Shown piece by piece: positions 57,804 to 64,000 of a DNA stretch of 64,000 nt. Within the stretch, counting starts at the first letter, position 1. The number at the start of each line of letters is the position of its first letter. Under the pieces are notes generated by a model. It saw only the letters and a program-made list of their open reading frames with translations. It made no database searches and was not told the DNA's origin. Source of the stretch: Pseudarthrobacter sp. NS4 (GTDB lineage: Bacteria; Actinomycetota; Actinomycetes; Actinomycetales; Micrococcaceae); the NCBI RefSeq assembly GCF_024758005.1, contig NZ_CP103288.1, positions 1,178,001 through 1,242,000 of the forward strand, in the 5' to 3' direction. Both the position numbers and the translations under genes were made by a program.

Positions 57804-58433
57804 TTGTCGGAAAAGGACTCTCCTCAGGGACGAAGATATACCAATCAATACTTCACCGGAGTCGCGCTGGCCCGACCGCAATTCGTCGCTGCTGCTGCTC
57901 TTGCTGGCTTCGCCTTCGGAGCACGGGCCGCGCTGAATGCCTTGGGGGAAATCAGGTACTGGAGTCCGGAGACTCCGCTCGAATACACTGCCGTGGCGCT
58001 GCTTTCTGTGGCGATGCTGTTCCTTGGAGCCACACTGTTGGCCCTTGGGAGCTTTTGGGCAACACATGATTATCTGCCCGGCCGGGCGGCAAAGATGAGT
58101 TGGGTTGCGGCCCGCGTAGCCGGCATCGCCGCAGTAGTCGTCTCGGTTTCCAACTTCCTGGAGGACTACCTGAGGCTGCGCTGGTTCGGGCTGACTTTCG
58201 TGATTGGTGCGATCGCGCTGCTCCTGAGCCTGCTGGTTGCAAGCGGTCTACGGTTAGCGCCACCCCGGGTAGATAAGGTCGAAGGTATCCTGCTTCTGGC
58301 GATCAGTGCCGGCGTTCTGCTCCTGTCATTTTCAATGGCCGTGGGCGCCGCAGCGCTTCTGCTGCTGGTCGGGCGTCATACCTGGTTTCGTGATCAGCCT
58401 CGTCTTAGGCCACCTGTTGCGAGAGTGATGTAA
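57804..58433 (+). CDS. Hypothetical membrane protein
   Basis: 209 residues from a TTG with TTGGAGGG upstream, directly after the SnoaL-like gene. Four or five membrane segments: FVAAAALAGFAFGARAALNAL, VALLSVAMLFLGATLLALGSFWA, FVIGAIALLLSLLVASGL, and ILLLAISAGVLLLSFSMAVGAAALLLLVG. No family recognised. The pair (57364-58433) sits between the intact nucleoside locus and fragments of it. Confidence 0.7.
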   Translation: MSEKDSPQGRRYTNQYFTGVALARPQFVAAAALAGFAFGARAALNALGEIRYWSPETPLEYTAVALLSVAMLFLGATLLALGSFWATHDYLPGRAAKMSWVAARVAGIAAVVVSVSNFLEDYLRLRWFGLTFVIGAIALLLSLLVASGLRLAPPRVDKVEGILLLAISAGVLLLSFSMAVGAAALLLLVGRHTWFRDQPRLRPPVARVM

Positions 58434-58451
58434 ATCCGGGACGGTGCCTGC

Positions 58452-58590
58452 CGCCGCGGCTGGATCAAGACCCTTCGCGCCGGCACCGGCCTGAGCCTCG
58501 CCTGTGCCATCGCTGCCGCAACCTTCTCCGGCATCCAGGCCGCGGTGCTGATCGGTCGCGGCCCTTGGTATCTTTTACAACGGCTCCTTC
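58452..58590 (+). pseudogene. Fragment of the MFS transporter gene
   Basis: Matches 55783-55910 of the MFS gene in the same orientation (RGWIKTLRAGTGLSLACAIAAATFSGIQAAVLIG, then a one-base indel and GIFYNGSF). Scattered substitutions show divergence. No start or end is present. Confidence 0.85.
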
Positions 58591-58620
58591 CCCCAAGCGT
58601 CGGCTCCTTCCCCCAAGCGC
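58581..58620. repeat. 20-bp tandem repeat at a fragment junction
   Basis: Two copies of CGGCTCCTTCCCCCAAGCG(T/C), 58581-58600 and 58601-58620, lie exactly where the MFS fragment meets the inverted nucleoside hydrolase fragment. It looks like a replication-slippage or end-joining scar. Confidence 0.8.
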
Positions 58621-58700
58621 CCGCGGCGCCGGCGAAGAAGACGCCAACAGCGACTGCCGGTGCGATGCCTCCAGGACAGACGTCGTGGTCACGTCCAGCG
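58612..58700 (-). pseudogene. Inverted fragment of the nucleoside hydrolase gene
   Basis: On the minus strand this encodes LDVTTTSVLEASHRQSLLAS and SSPAPRALG, matching LDVTMTSVLEERHRQQLLVS-type sequence of the nucleoside hydrolase (56773-56865). It is in opposite orientation to the intact gene and to the MFS fragment next to it, so more than simple duplication happened here. Confidence 0.8.
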
Positions 58701-58723
58701 ATAGCTGCAGTGCACTGTGCAGG

Positions 58724-59170
58724 TCATTGGCCCGACCGGTCGGCCGCGGACGCCCAGCGACCTAGCTCCGCTGTGAGCGTTGGCACCAACAGGGGGCGGG
58801 ACAAGGCCAGCGCCAGCCTTTTGCGAAGATTGGGAGGCATCAGCTCGACGCGCATTTCTACCAATGTCCCCACACCTTCAGGGCGAAGGTCTACGTAGGC
58901 TGTCCCGCCGTCGAACAACCCGCCGATGATCCTGTTGACCGTCTTCCTGGGTCGGTCATAGACGAAGTAGTCGGAGACGCTCCGTATGCGGAGGGGGCCA
59001 GCTTTCATGACCATCGTGTAGCGGGGTGTGCCATCCGGCCGAAGCTCATAGCCCTCGATCTCAAGCAGTCTGGAAGCAGCGACCGCCTGTCTGAGGCGGT
59101 CGCCGAAAATGAAGTCCCAGACCGGGTCCGGGGGTTGGCGAAAATGGGCGGAGACGTTGATCGGCTTCAT
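58724..59170 (-). CDS. SRPBCC family protein
   Basis: 148 residues (MKPINVSAHFRQPPDPVWDFIFGDRLRQAVAASRLLEIEGYELRPDGTPRYTMVMKAGPLRIRSVSDYFVYDRPRKTVNRIIGG...). The pattern is that of the SRPBCC/START-like fold with a central hydrophobic pocket; function unknown. Start ATG 59170 has GGGAGCAACC upstream. It lies directly downstream of a copied hemerythrin promoter and first codons (59214-59303), which may drive it. Confidence 0.75.
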   Translation of the reverse strand: MKPINVSAHFRQPPDPVWDFIFGDRLRQAVAASRLLEIEGYELRPDGTPRYTMVMKAGPLRIRSVSDYFVYDRPRKTVNRIIGGLFDGGTAYVDLRPEGVGTLVEMRVELMPPNLRKRLALALSRPLLVPTLTAELGRWASAADRSGQ

Positions 59171-59213
59171 GGTTGCTCCCGGGAGGTGCTGTCCCTCAAA
59201 GGTGCAGGCTAAA

Positions 59214-59303
59214 GCGTCTCGCGGGTTGCATGGTGAAGAAGTCGGTCATTTGTTCCGCCCCTAACTGGAATCAGGCAAGACCAGCACCTCTCCCCGGCAG
59301 CAT
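59214..59303 (-). pseudogene. Copied promoter and first codons of the hemerythrin gene
   Basis: About 90 bp matching 52511-52601 in the same orientation. It includes the start MTDFFTMQP and the upstream CCCCTAAC and CACCTCTCCCCGGCAGCAT elements. The coding part stops after about ten codons, then the SRPBCC gene follows. The best-conserved parts are upstream of the start, so it probably still works as a promoter. Confidence 0.75.
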
Positions 59304-59491
59304 TTTAAGGTCTGCCCTCATGCCAGACAATGGCCTCGCCGGCAGGCGGTTCCGCCGGGCTTCGGCCGTTTTTGCTCGGCAGCAGTACGACGGCGGTACT
59401 CGCCTCAGCAGTTACCGCACCGGTGTAATTAGGTAGGGCGGGTTGGAGGTGTCCCCTATCCAGCAGGAGCAGGTTGGAGCAATATGACACC

Positions 59492-60730
59492 ATGAGAAAG
59501 ACTTTTTTGGCCGGTATGGCAGCGGCAATGATGGCGTTTGGCGCAATCAATTCAGCAGCGGTGAGTAATGCGGCCCCTGATCCGTCGTACGTGGCGGGCC
59601 AAATCATGGTCAAGTTCCGGGACAACGGTGCGGCAGCCGGCGTCCTGCGCCAGCACGGCCTCAGCGAAGGTCCCGGCATCGGCAGCACCGGCGCGCACCT
59701 CATTACGGTGCCGGCCGGGAGGGAGCTGCACCTCATCGAAGCGCTAAGCCGGAATCCGGCGGTGGAGTACGCCGAACCGGACCATGTCGTCACAGCCGCC
59801 ACGGCTGACGAGTACTTCCCTAGCCAGTACGCGCTGCAGAATGACGGCCAGTCATTCACCAACACCGCGGGCACGCTGACAGTAGCTGGCGGGAAGGCGG
59901 ACGCGGACGTGGACGCCGTTGAAGCATGGGGCGTCACCACCGGTGCCGGCATCAGGGTAGCCGTGCTTGATTCGGGCGTGGCGAACGACAACCCGGACAT
60001 CCATCCGAAGGTTGTTGCGCACGCCAACTTCACCAACGGGGAAACCGGTGACGACAACTACGGCCACGGCACCCATGTGTCCGGCATTGTTGCCGCCACC
60101 AAAGACAACGCCGTGGGCGTGGCGGGAACGTGCCCGGGCTGCAGCATCCTGGACGGCAAGGTGCTGAACGACAGCGGGGTAGGATCCTCGTCCAGCCTTT
60201 CGAACGGGATCAACTGGGCCATGAACAACGGTGCCAAAGTGATCAACATGAGCCTCGGCGTCCGGTCATCACGCACCCTGGAATCGGCCGTCAACAACGC
60301 CTGGAATAAGGGTGCCGTGCTGGTGGCCGCGGCCGGCAACGGTGGCAATCAGACCAAGATCTACCCGGGCGCGTACGCCAACGTCATTGCCGTCGCCGCG
60401 ACGGACAACAACGATGCCAAAGCCTCGTTCTCAACGTACGGGGCCAGCTGGGTGGATCTCGCAGCGCCCGGCGTCAACGTTTACTCAACGTTCCCGAACC
60501 ACAGCTTCGTCCTGGAAAAAAATGGCCGCGCTTGGGGTTACGACGTCGGAAACGGCACCTCAATGTCTTCACCGATCGTCGCCGCCACTGCCGCGCTTGT
60601 CTGGAGCTCCAATCCCGGTGCCACGCCAACCTCGGTCCGCGCAAAGGTTGAGACCACCGCCGACAGGATTTCCGGCACCGGCACCTACTGGGCACATGGC
60701 AGGGTGAACGCAGACAGGGCCGTCCGGTAG
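59492..60730 (+). CDS. Secreted subtilisin-like serine protease (S8)
   Basis: 412 residues from the ATG at 59492. A signal peptide (MRKTFLAGMAAAMMAFGAINSAAVSNAA) is followed by an inhibitor-I9-like propeptide (YVAGQIMVKFRDNGAAAGVLRQHGLSEG). The catalytic domain has the full triad: D in VAVLDSGVAND, H in GHGTHVSGIVAA and S in GNGTSMSSPIVAATAAL; the oxyanion asparagine is in AAAGNGG. The family makes extracellular or wall-associated proteases that mature by propeptide removal. A TTG at 59474 is the alternative start. It stands alone and ends in a hairpin. Confidence 0.92.
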   Translation: MRKTFLAGMAAAMMAFGAINSAAVSNAAPDPSYVAGQIMVKFRDNGAAAGVLRQHGLSEGPGIGSTGAHLITVPAGRELHLIEALSRNPAVEYAEPDHVVTAATADEYFPSQYALQNDGQSFTNTAGTLTVAGGKADADVDAVEAWGVTTGAGIRVAVLDSGVANDNPDIHPKVVAHANFTNGETGDDNYGHGTHVSGIVAATKDNAVGVAGTCPGCSILDGKVLNDSGVGSSSSLSNGINWAMNNGAKVINMSLGVRSSRTLESAVNNAWNKGAVLVAAAGNGGNQTKIYPGAYANVIAVAATDNNDAKASFSTYGASWVDLAAPGVNVYSTFPNHSFVLEKNGRAWGYDVGNGTSMSSPIVAATAALVWSSNPGATPTSVRAKVETTADRISGTGTYWAHGRVNADRAVR

Positions 60731-60742
60731 TTTCCCCTTCCT

Positions 60743-60778
60743 TGCAGTCCCTCCAGCCCTAGGACTGGAGGGACTGCA
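60743..60778. terminator. Bidirectional hairpin between the subtilase and gntR
   Basis: Perfect 14-bp arms (TGCAGTCCCTCCAG at 60743-60756, mate at 60765-60778) around an 8-base loop, just after the subtilase stop. The convergent GntR gene's stop (60759-60761) lies inside the loop, so the structure probably ends transcription from both sides. It lacks a strong T run. Confidence 0.65.
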
Positions 60779-61540
60779 TCACGGAGAGGTGTCCGGCGCG
60801 TGCCGCGATCAGGCATTTCGCCAGGTAGAAGGGCTGGTTGCCGTACCTGACGTACTGGGTGAGGACCAGCACGGGGTCGGACGGGCGCAGGTCCAGCAGC
60901 TTGGCGCGGCTGGGCCCCACCTGGCTGAGGCCGATCTGGCACTCACCCGGGCCGGGCAGCCGGCCCAGCTGCTTGGTGAGCGTGGAAAGCAGGGTGGCGC
61001 CGCCGTCGTCCTTTATGTCCAGGGGCGCGGCGGGGCTGCTGCCGAGGCTGACGGGCTGGGCGGAGACGTTTTCCTGCAGGTGGGCGATGGCCTCGCCGTC
61101 GCGGATCAGGACGGATTCCCAGAGCCAGCAGTGGCTGCCGGGCTCAATCCCGATGCCGGGGCCACGAACTCGGAGGCGGCCTGCCGGACCACCTGGGTGC
61201 GCTTGACCTGGAGTTGCTGGCCGGGGGTGCCGAGGACTTCCTCGAAGGGGCGGATGCGTTCGATGCCGATGCGGGGGAGTGTGTCCGAGACGAAGCGTCC
61301 GACGCCGCGCCTCGCCCTGATCAGGCCGTCCTCCTCGAGCAGCATGAGGGCTTCGCGGACCACGGTGCGGCTGACTTTCATGTCGGCGCCGAGTTCGGTT
61401 TCGGTGGGGATCATGGAGCCGGGCGTGAGGAGGCCGTTGCGGATGGCTTCGGCGATCCGGGAGTACACCGCGACGCGGAGGGGTGAGCCGGGCTGGGCGG
61501 CCACCGGCTGGGACAGGAACCGGGCGGCGTCCTGGTGCAC
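60759..61540 (-). pseudogene. GntR/UTRA-family regulator, apparent frameshift
   Basis: The N-terminal frame (GTG 61540 onward) gives a GntR helix-turn-helix: LRVAVYSRIAEAIRNGLLTPGSMIPTETELGADMKVSRTVVREALMLLEEDGLI. At the run of four C (61158-61161 on the plus strand as GGGG) it leaves the conserved frame. One more base there would continue into an intact UTRA domain: GIGIEPGSHCWLWESVLIRDGEA, LSTLTKQLGRLPGPGECQIGLSQVGP, LLDLRPSDPVLVLTQYVRYGNQPFYLAKCLI, stop at 60759. The ~135 downstream codons are fully open, so this is either a recent mutation or a sequencing error in a homopolymer. Confidence 0.75.
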
Positions 61541-61763
61541 GTTATGCCTCGCTACGTTGTGGGTCTGGGGATTTCAGCCTACCGGTGTGACGGGTTTGTT
61601 GGACAAGCAGACGCCCGGCGGAGCGGGCCGCTGCTCCGCCGGCTTGGCTCATCCAGGCCTCGTAGCGGCTAACGTCACACACCTGATGTGCTAGCGTGCC
61701 CATCACGACCTTAAAACAGGTGGTCCGCTAGCACCAGCGGTCCGGCTTCTCGAAAGGTACCGG

Positions 61764-62801
61764 ATGCAGTCAGCACTCCCTCGTCTCAGATCCTTCCGGC
61801 GTGTGGCCATAGCCGCCGCAGCCCTTCTGGCGGTCTCTGTTGCGGGTTGCACCAGCGAGCCGGAGCCGCCTGACAAGCAGTCACCGACTACTGGTTCCCC
61901 CGAAACGACCGCGACGGCGGGTCCTGGTGATGTTCGGATTGCTGCTGTCGGTGACATGAACGGCGCCAAGAACTCCAAGAGTGACAGCCCGTCCGGCCGG
62001 AATGGTGCAGCCATTGCCCGTCTGGTGGAGGACAACGAGATTGACGCGTTCCTGGGGCTCGGGGATTTCCAGTACGACACCGCTTACTGCGATGACTACG
62101 TGAAGTACTGGGCGCGGCTGTGGGGTGGCACCATGCCCAAGTTGTATTGGGTGTCCGCCCCGAGCCACGACTGGAAACCCGGCCGGAACGAAGACCTCGA
62201 AAAATTCATGAGCGGCGAATGCCCGGGGTCTGAGGCGAAGGCTGCGATCAACCAGGAGCGTGGGTTCATTGGGAACGGGGAAGCGTATTCGAAGGACTTC
62301 GGGAACTGGCACTTCGCGTTCCTGTCCTCCGCGCAGTGGCGGTACGACTCCAAGCAGGCTAAGGAGTTGACGAAGTGGCTGGACGATGACCTCGCTGCTG
62401 CGAAGGCGGCGGGCAAGCACCTGGCAGTCGTGTTCCACGAACCGTACTTCACGTCGAACACGAAACAACATGAGCGGGCCAAGAACCACAAGCCGTGGAT
62501 CGACGTGATGTGGAAGCACCGGGTCAGACTGACCCTGTCAGGGTCACAACACAACTATGAACGGTCATGTCCGGTGAACAACGATGACGAGTGCGTCGAT
62601 GACGGGATGACCGCGTTCCAGGTGTCCACGGGAGGCATCGGTCTCCGCTCCTTTACCAGCAATCCGTCGTACATCGAGAAGCGGTTCAGCGACACTCACG
62701 GGTTCCTTCGGATGACACTACGGGAGGACGGGTCTTTCGACTGGAACTTCGTTCCAACGTCGGGATCGGAAACGGACTCGGGCACGCGTTCCGCGCCGTA
62801 A
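61764..62801 (+). CDS. Lipoprotein metallophosphoesterase
   Basis: 345 residues. A lipoprotein signal ends at C29 (AALLAVSVAGC), then a Thr/Pro-rich linker. Calcineurin-like motifs: AAVGDMNG (metal Asp), LGLGDFQYD, VVFHEPYF (His) and SGSQHNYERS (the usual GHxHxYER region, with S-x-Q in place of G-H). The normal GNH(E/D) motif reads SAPSHDW, so one metal ligand is changed. The layout resembles purple acid phosphatase-like and alkaline phosphatase-D-like secreted enzymes of actinobacteria. It is tethered outside the cell; substrate unknown. Confidence 0.85.
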   Translation: MQSALPRLRSFRRVAIAAAALLAVSVAGCTSEPEPPDKQSPTTGSPETTATAGPGDVRIAAVGDMNGAKNSKSDSPSGRNGAAIARLVEDNEIDAFLGLGDFQYDTAYCDDYVKYWARLWGGTMPKLYWVSAPSHDWKPGRNEDLEKFMSGECPGSEAKAAINQERGFIGNGEAYSKDFGNWHFAFLSSAQWRYDSKQAKELTKWLDDDLAAAKAAGKHLAVVFHEPYFTSNTKQHERAKNHKPWIDVMWKHRVRLTLSGSQHNYERSCPVNNDDECVDDGMTAFQVSTGGIGLRSFTSNPSYIEKRFSDTHGFLRMTLREDGSFDWNFVPTSGSETDSGTRSAP

Positions 62802-62910
62802 TAAAAGTCCGACTGCGGTGCTCTCCCAGCGGTGACGAAGTTCCTACTAACGTGGGAGACTTCGGCATGCGCATGCCTGCGCCGTTCCAGGTGCGATGGA
62901 TGTACAAGGC

Positions 62911-62954
62911 AGTGCCGGGACCCCCCATCCTCACGGATAAAAAGTCCCGGCACT
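62911..62954. terminator. Inverted repeat between convergent genes
   Basis: AGTGCCGGGA (62911-62920) and TCCCGGCACT (62945-62954) form a 10-bp stem with a 24-base loop. It lies between the phosphoesterase and the convergent Ig-like protein gene and may terminate either. An A/T-rich run (ATAAAAAG) is inside the loop. Confidence 0.4.
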
Positions 62955-62979
62955 TGGGTGGTGGGATGCTAGTCGCGAC

Positions 62980-64000
62980 CTACTTCAGGGTGAGGACGAG
63001 CTTGGGTGCTGCGGTGGTGCCGGCTTCTTTGGAGTTGAGGTCCAAGCCATCGCTGCTGCTGGAGTCCATGCCCAGTGAGATCTGTTGGCCGAGCTCGCCG
63101 GCCACGCCGCTGACCGTCAGCGGAACGTTGTAATTGGTGTTGGTCGTTGTCGGGCCGAGCGTGCCGATGCCGGCACCAAGCCCGGGGCGGTTGCTGTAGG
63201 TTATCCCGGTCTCGGTCCAGGTGTCATCAGCGACCAGCTTGACGTTCTGGGTACCTGTTGACCCGCTCCCGGCGCTCCGCAGCTGCAGCGTCGCACTCTC
63301 CAGTGTCCTGCCCGCGTATGCGGAGAGGTCGAACTTCAAGTACGTGATCTCCTCCGTGCTGGCGTCTACGCCCAGTACGGTGCTGGTGCCGTAGTTCGTC
63401 CCGGTCGCCCCGGCCGAGACGTAGCTGTCAGCGGTGGCAGTGAGCGTGACGGTCTGCGACGTGCCGCCGCCGGACGCGGCAGCCGCGGTGGTGAAGGTCC
63501 ATACCTTGTCCGCCGCCAGGGCGTTACCGGCAGCATCCTTCACCCCACCGGTGCCGCCCTTGATCGTTGCGGTGTACGTCGTGCCCGCCGCCAGGTCCGC
63601 ATCCGGGTTCAACGTCGCAACCTTGTTCGTGCTGCTGTACGTCACAGCAGCCGGCACCGTCGTCGTCCCTGCCTTCAACGTGAACGTGGTCGACGTGACC
63701 GTTGAGGCATCCATCGCCTCCGAGAACGACCCCGTCACATTCGTCGATGCAGCCACACCGGTCGCACCATCAGTCGGAGTTGTACCGGTCACCGTCGGAG
63801 CCGTCGTATCCGTTGTCGTCGCCGTTCCGCTACTGGGCTCATAGAAGTGCCAGTACCGGCTTGTGGCGTTCACGTCGGCCAGCACCAGCAGGCCGCTGTT
63901 GGCCGTGCCCCGGGCCGAAGCGTTGAGGTTCTGCTTCGTCGAGGTCACGTTGTGGGCATACTGGTCGGCGTCCACGATACGAGCCGTCTTCGTGGTGGTG
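62980..64000 (-). CDS. Secreted Ig-like (Big_5) and DNRLRE-domain protein, 5' end outside window
   Basis: The frame stays open to the window edge (TTTKTARIVDADQYAHN reads from the last bases), so only the C-terminal ~340 residues are seen. After a short N-terminal part (HNVTSTKQNLNASARGTANSGLLVLADVNATSRYWHFYEP) comes an SbsA/Big_5 Ig-like domain: TDTTAPTVTGTTPTDGATGVAASTNVTGSFSEAMDASTVTSTTFTLKAG to VWTFTT. The last ~150 residues are a DNRLRE/CBM96-like beta domain: TVTLTATADSYVSAGATGTNYGTSTVLGVD, ITYLKFDLSAYAG and WTETGITYSNRPGLGAGIGTLG to the end. These are extracellular modules that bind polysaccharide or join catalytic domains. The enzymatic part, if any, lies beyond the window. Confidence 0.85.
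   Translation of the reverse strand, partial: TTTKTARIVDADQYAHNVTSTKQNLNASARGTANSGLLVLADVNATSRYWHFYEPSSGTATTTDTTAPTVTGTTPTDGATGVAASTNVTGSFSEAMDASTVTSTTFTLKAGTTTVPAAVTYSSTNKVATLNPDADLAAGTTYTATIKGGTGGVKDAAGNALAADKVWTFTTAAAASGGGTSQTVTLTATADSYVSAGATGTNYGTSTVLGVDASTEEITYLKFDLSAYAGRTLESATLQLRSAGSGSTGTQNVKLVADDTWTETGITYSNRPGLGAGIGTLGPTTTNTNYNVPLTVSGVAGELGQQISLGMDSSSSDGLDLNSKEAGTTAAPKLVLTLK

Noticed and set aside
60789..61694. 301-residue plus-strand frame opposite the GntR gene
   Set aside because: The minus strand encodes a clear GntR helix-turn-helix and UTRA domain; the plus frame is a shadow.
1..64000. tRNA gene, integrase or attachment site as the anchor of the defence island
   Set aside because: No tRNA-like cloverleaf, integrase, transposase or terminal short repeats could be found; the only flanking repeats are the diverged gene copies.

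Overview
This window looks like the chromosome of a high-G+C actinobacterium of the Arthrobacter / Pseudarthrobacter type (Micrococcaceae). Pointers are the high G+C of most genes, the frequent GTG and TTG starts, the DUF2510 and DUF4383 proteins, and several small catabolic operons each with its own regulator. No rRNA, tRNA, CRISPR array or complete insertion sequence was seen. The identification is an inference from sequence character, not from a database match.

Layout. 1-8.0 kb: secreted-type metallophosphoesterase (cut by the window edge), a methyltransferase, then an Lrp-controlled divergent cluster (TPP-dependent 2-oxoacid enzyme, Lrp regulator, PLP aminotransferase, amino acid permease). 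8.0-10.3 kb: SRPBCC protein, a broken copy of the permease 3' end, and a hicAB toxin-antitoxin pair. 10.5-14.4 kb: GntR regulator divergent from a nitrilase / permease / nitrilase operon. 14.4-31.0 kb: a defence island with visibly lower G+C. It holds a DUF2510 protein, a TIR-domain protein, a second diverged copy of the nitrilase, and a five-gene operon of Z1 ATPase, PD-(D/E)XK nuclease, MORC/MutL-like GHKL ATPase and two uncharacterised proteins. A convergent cytosine-5 DNA methyltransferase follows, then a Gabija-like OLD nuclease plus UvrD helicase pair. Two decayed genes (cytosine deaminase, YciI) mark the right edge.

31.6-42.1 kb: a four-carbon acid-sugar utilisation locus. It has a DeoR regulator, a fused DUF1537 kinase-PdxA dehydrogenase, a complete peptide-type ABC importer, an aldo/keto reductase and an HpcH/HpaI aldolase. 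42.2-45.2 kb: mazEF, a PH-like protein and a frameshifted membrane HNH protein. 44.0-50.7 kb: a complete Wadjet (jetABCD) anti-plasmid system. 51-59.3 kb: DUF4383, hemerythrin, GNAT, ribokinase, and an MFS transporter / nucleoside hydrolase operon, with small stress-type genes between them. 59.4-64 kb: subtilase, frameshifted GntR/UTRA regulator, lipoprotein phosphoesterase, and a secreted Ig-like/DNRLRE protein that runs off the window.

How it works together. The strongest candidate for a poorly described system is the Z1 / PD-(D/E)XK / GHKL / two-unknown / DNA methyltransferase cluster (17.5-26.2 kb). It looks like a restriction-modification-like system built on a MORC-type ATPase, and it sits next to Gabija and TIR. 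A second theme runs through the window. At least five places carry a short, diverged partial copy of a nearby intact gene on the far side of a small cargo. This suggests the accessory genes came in by recombination with DNA of related strains rather than by transposase or integrase.
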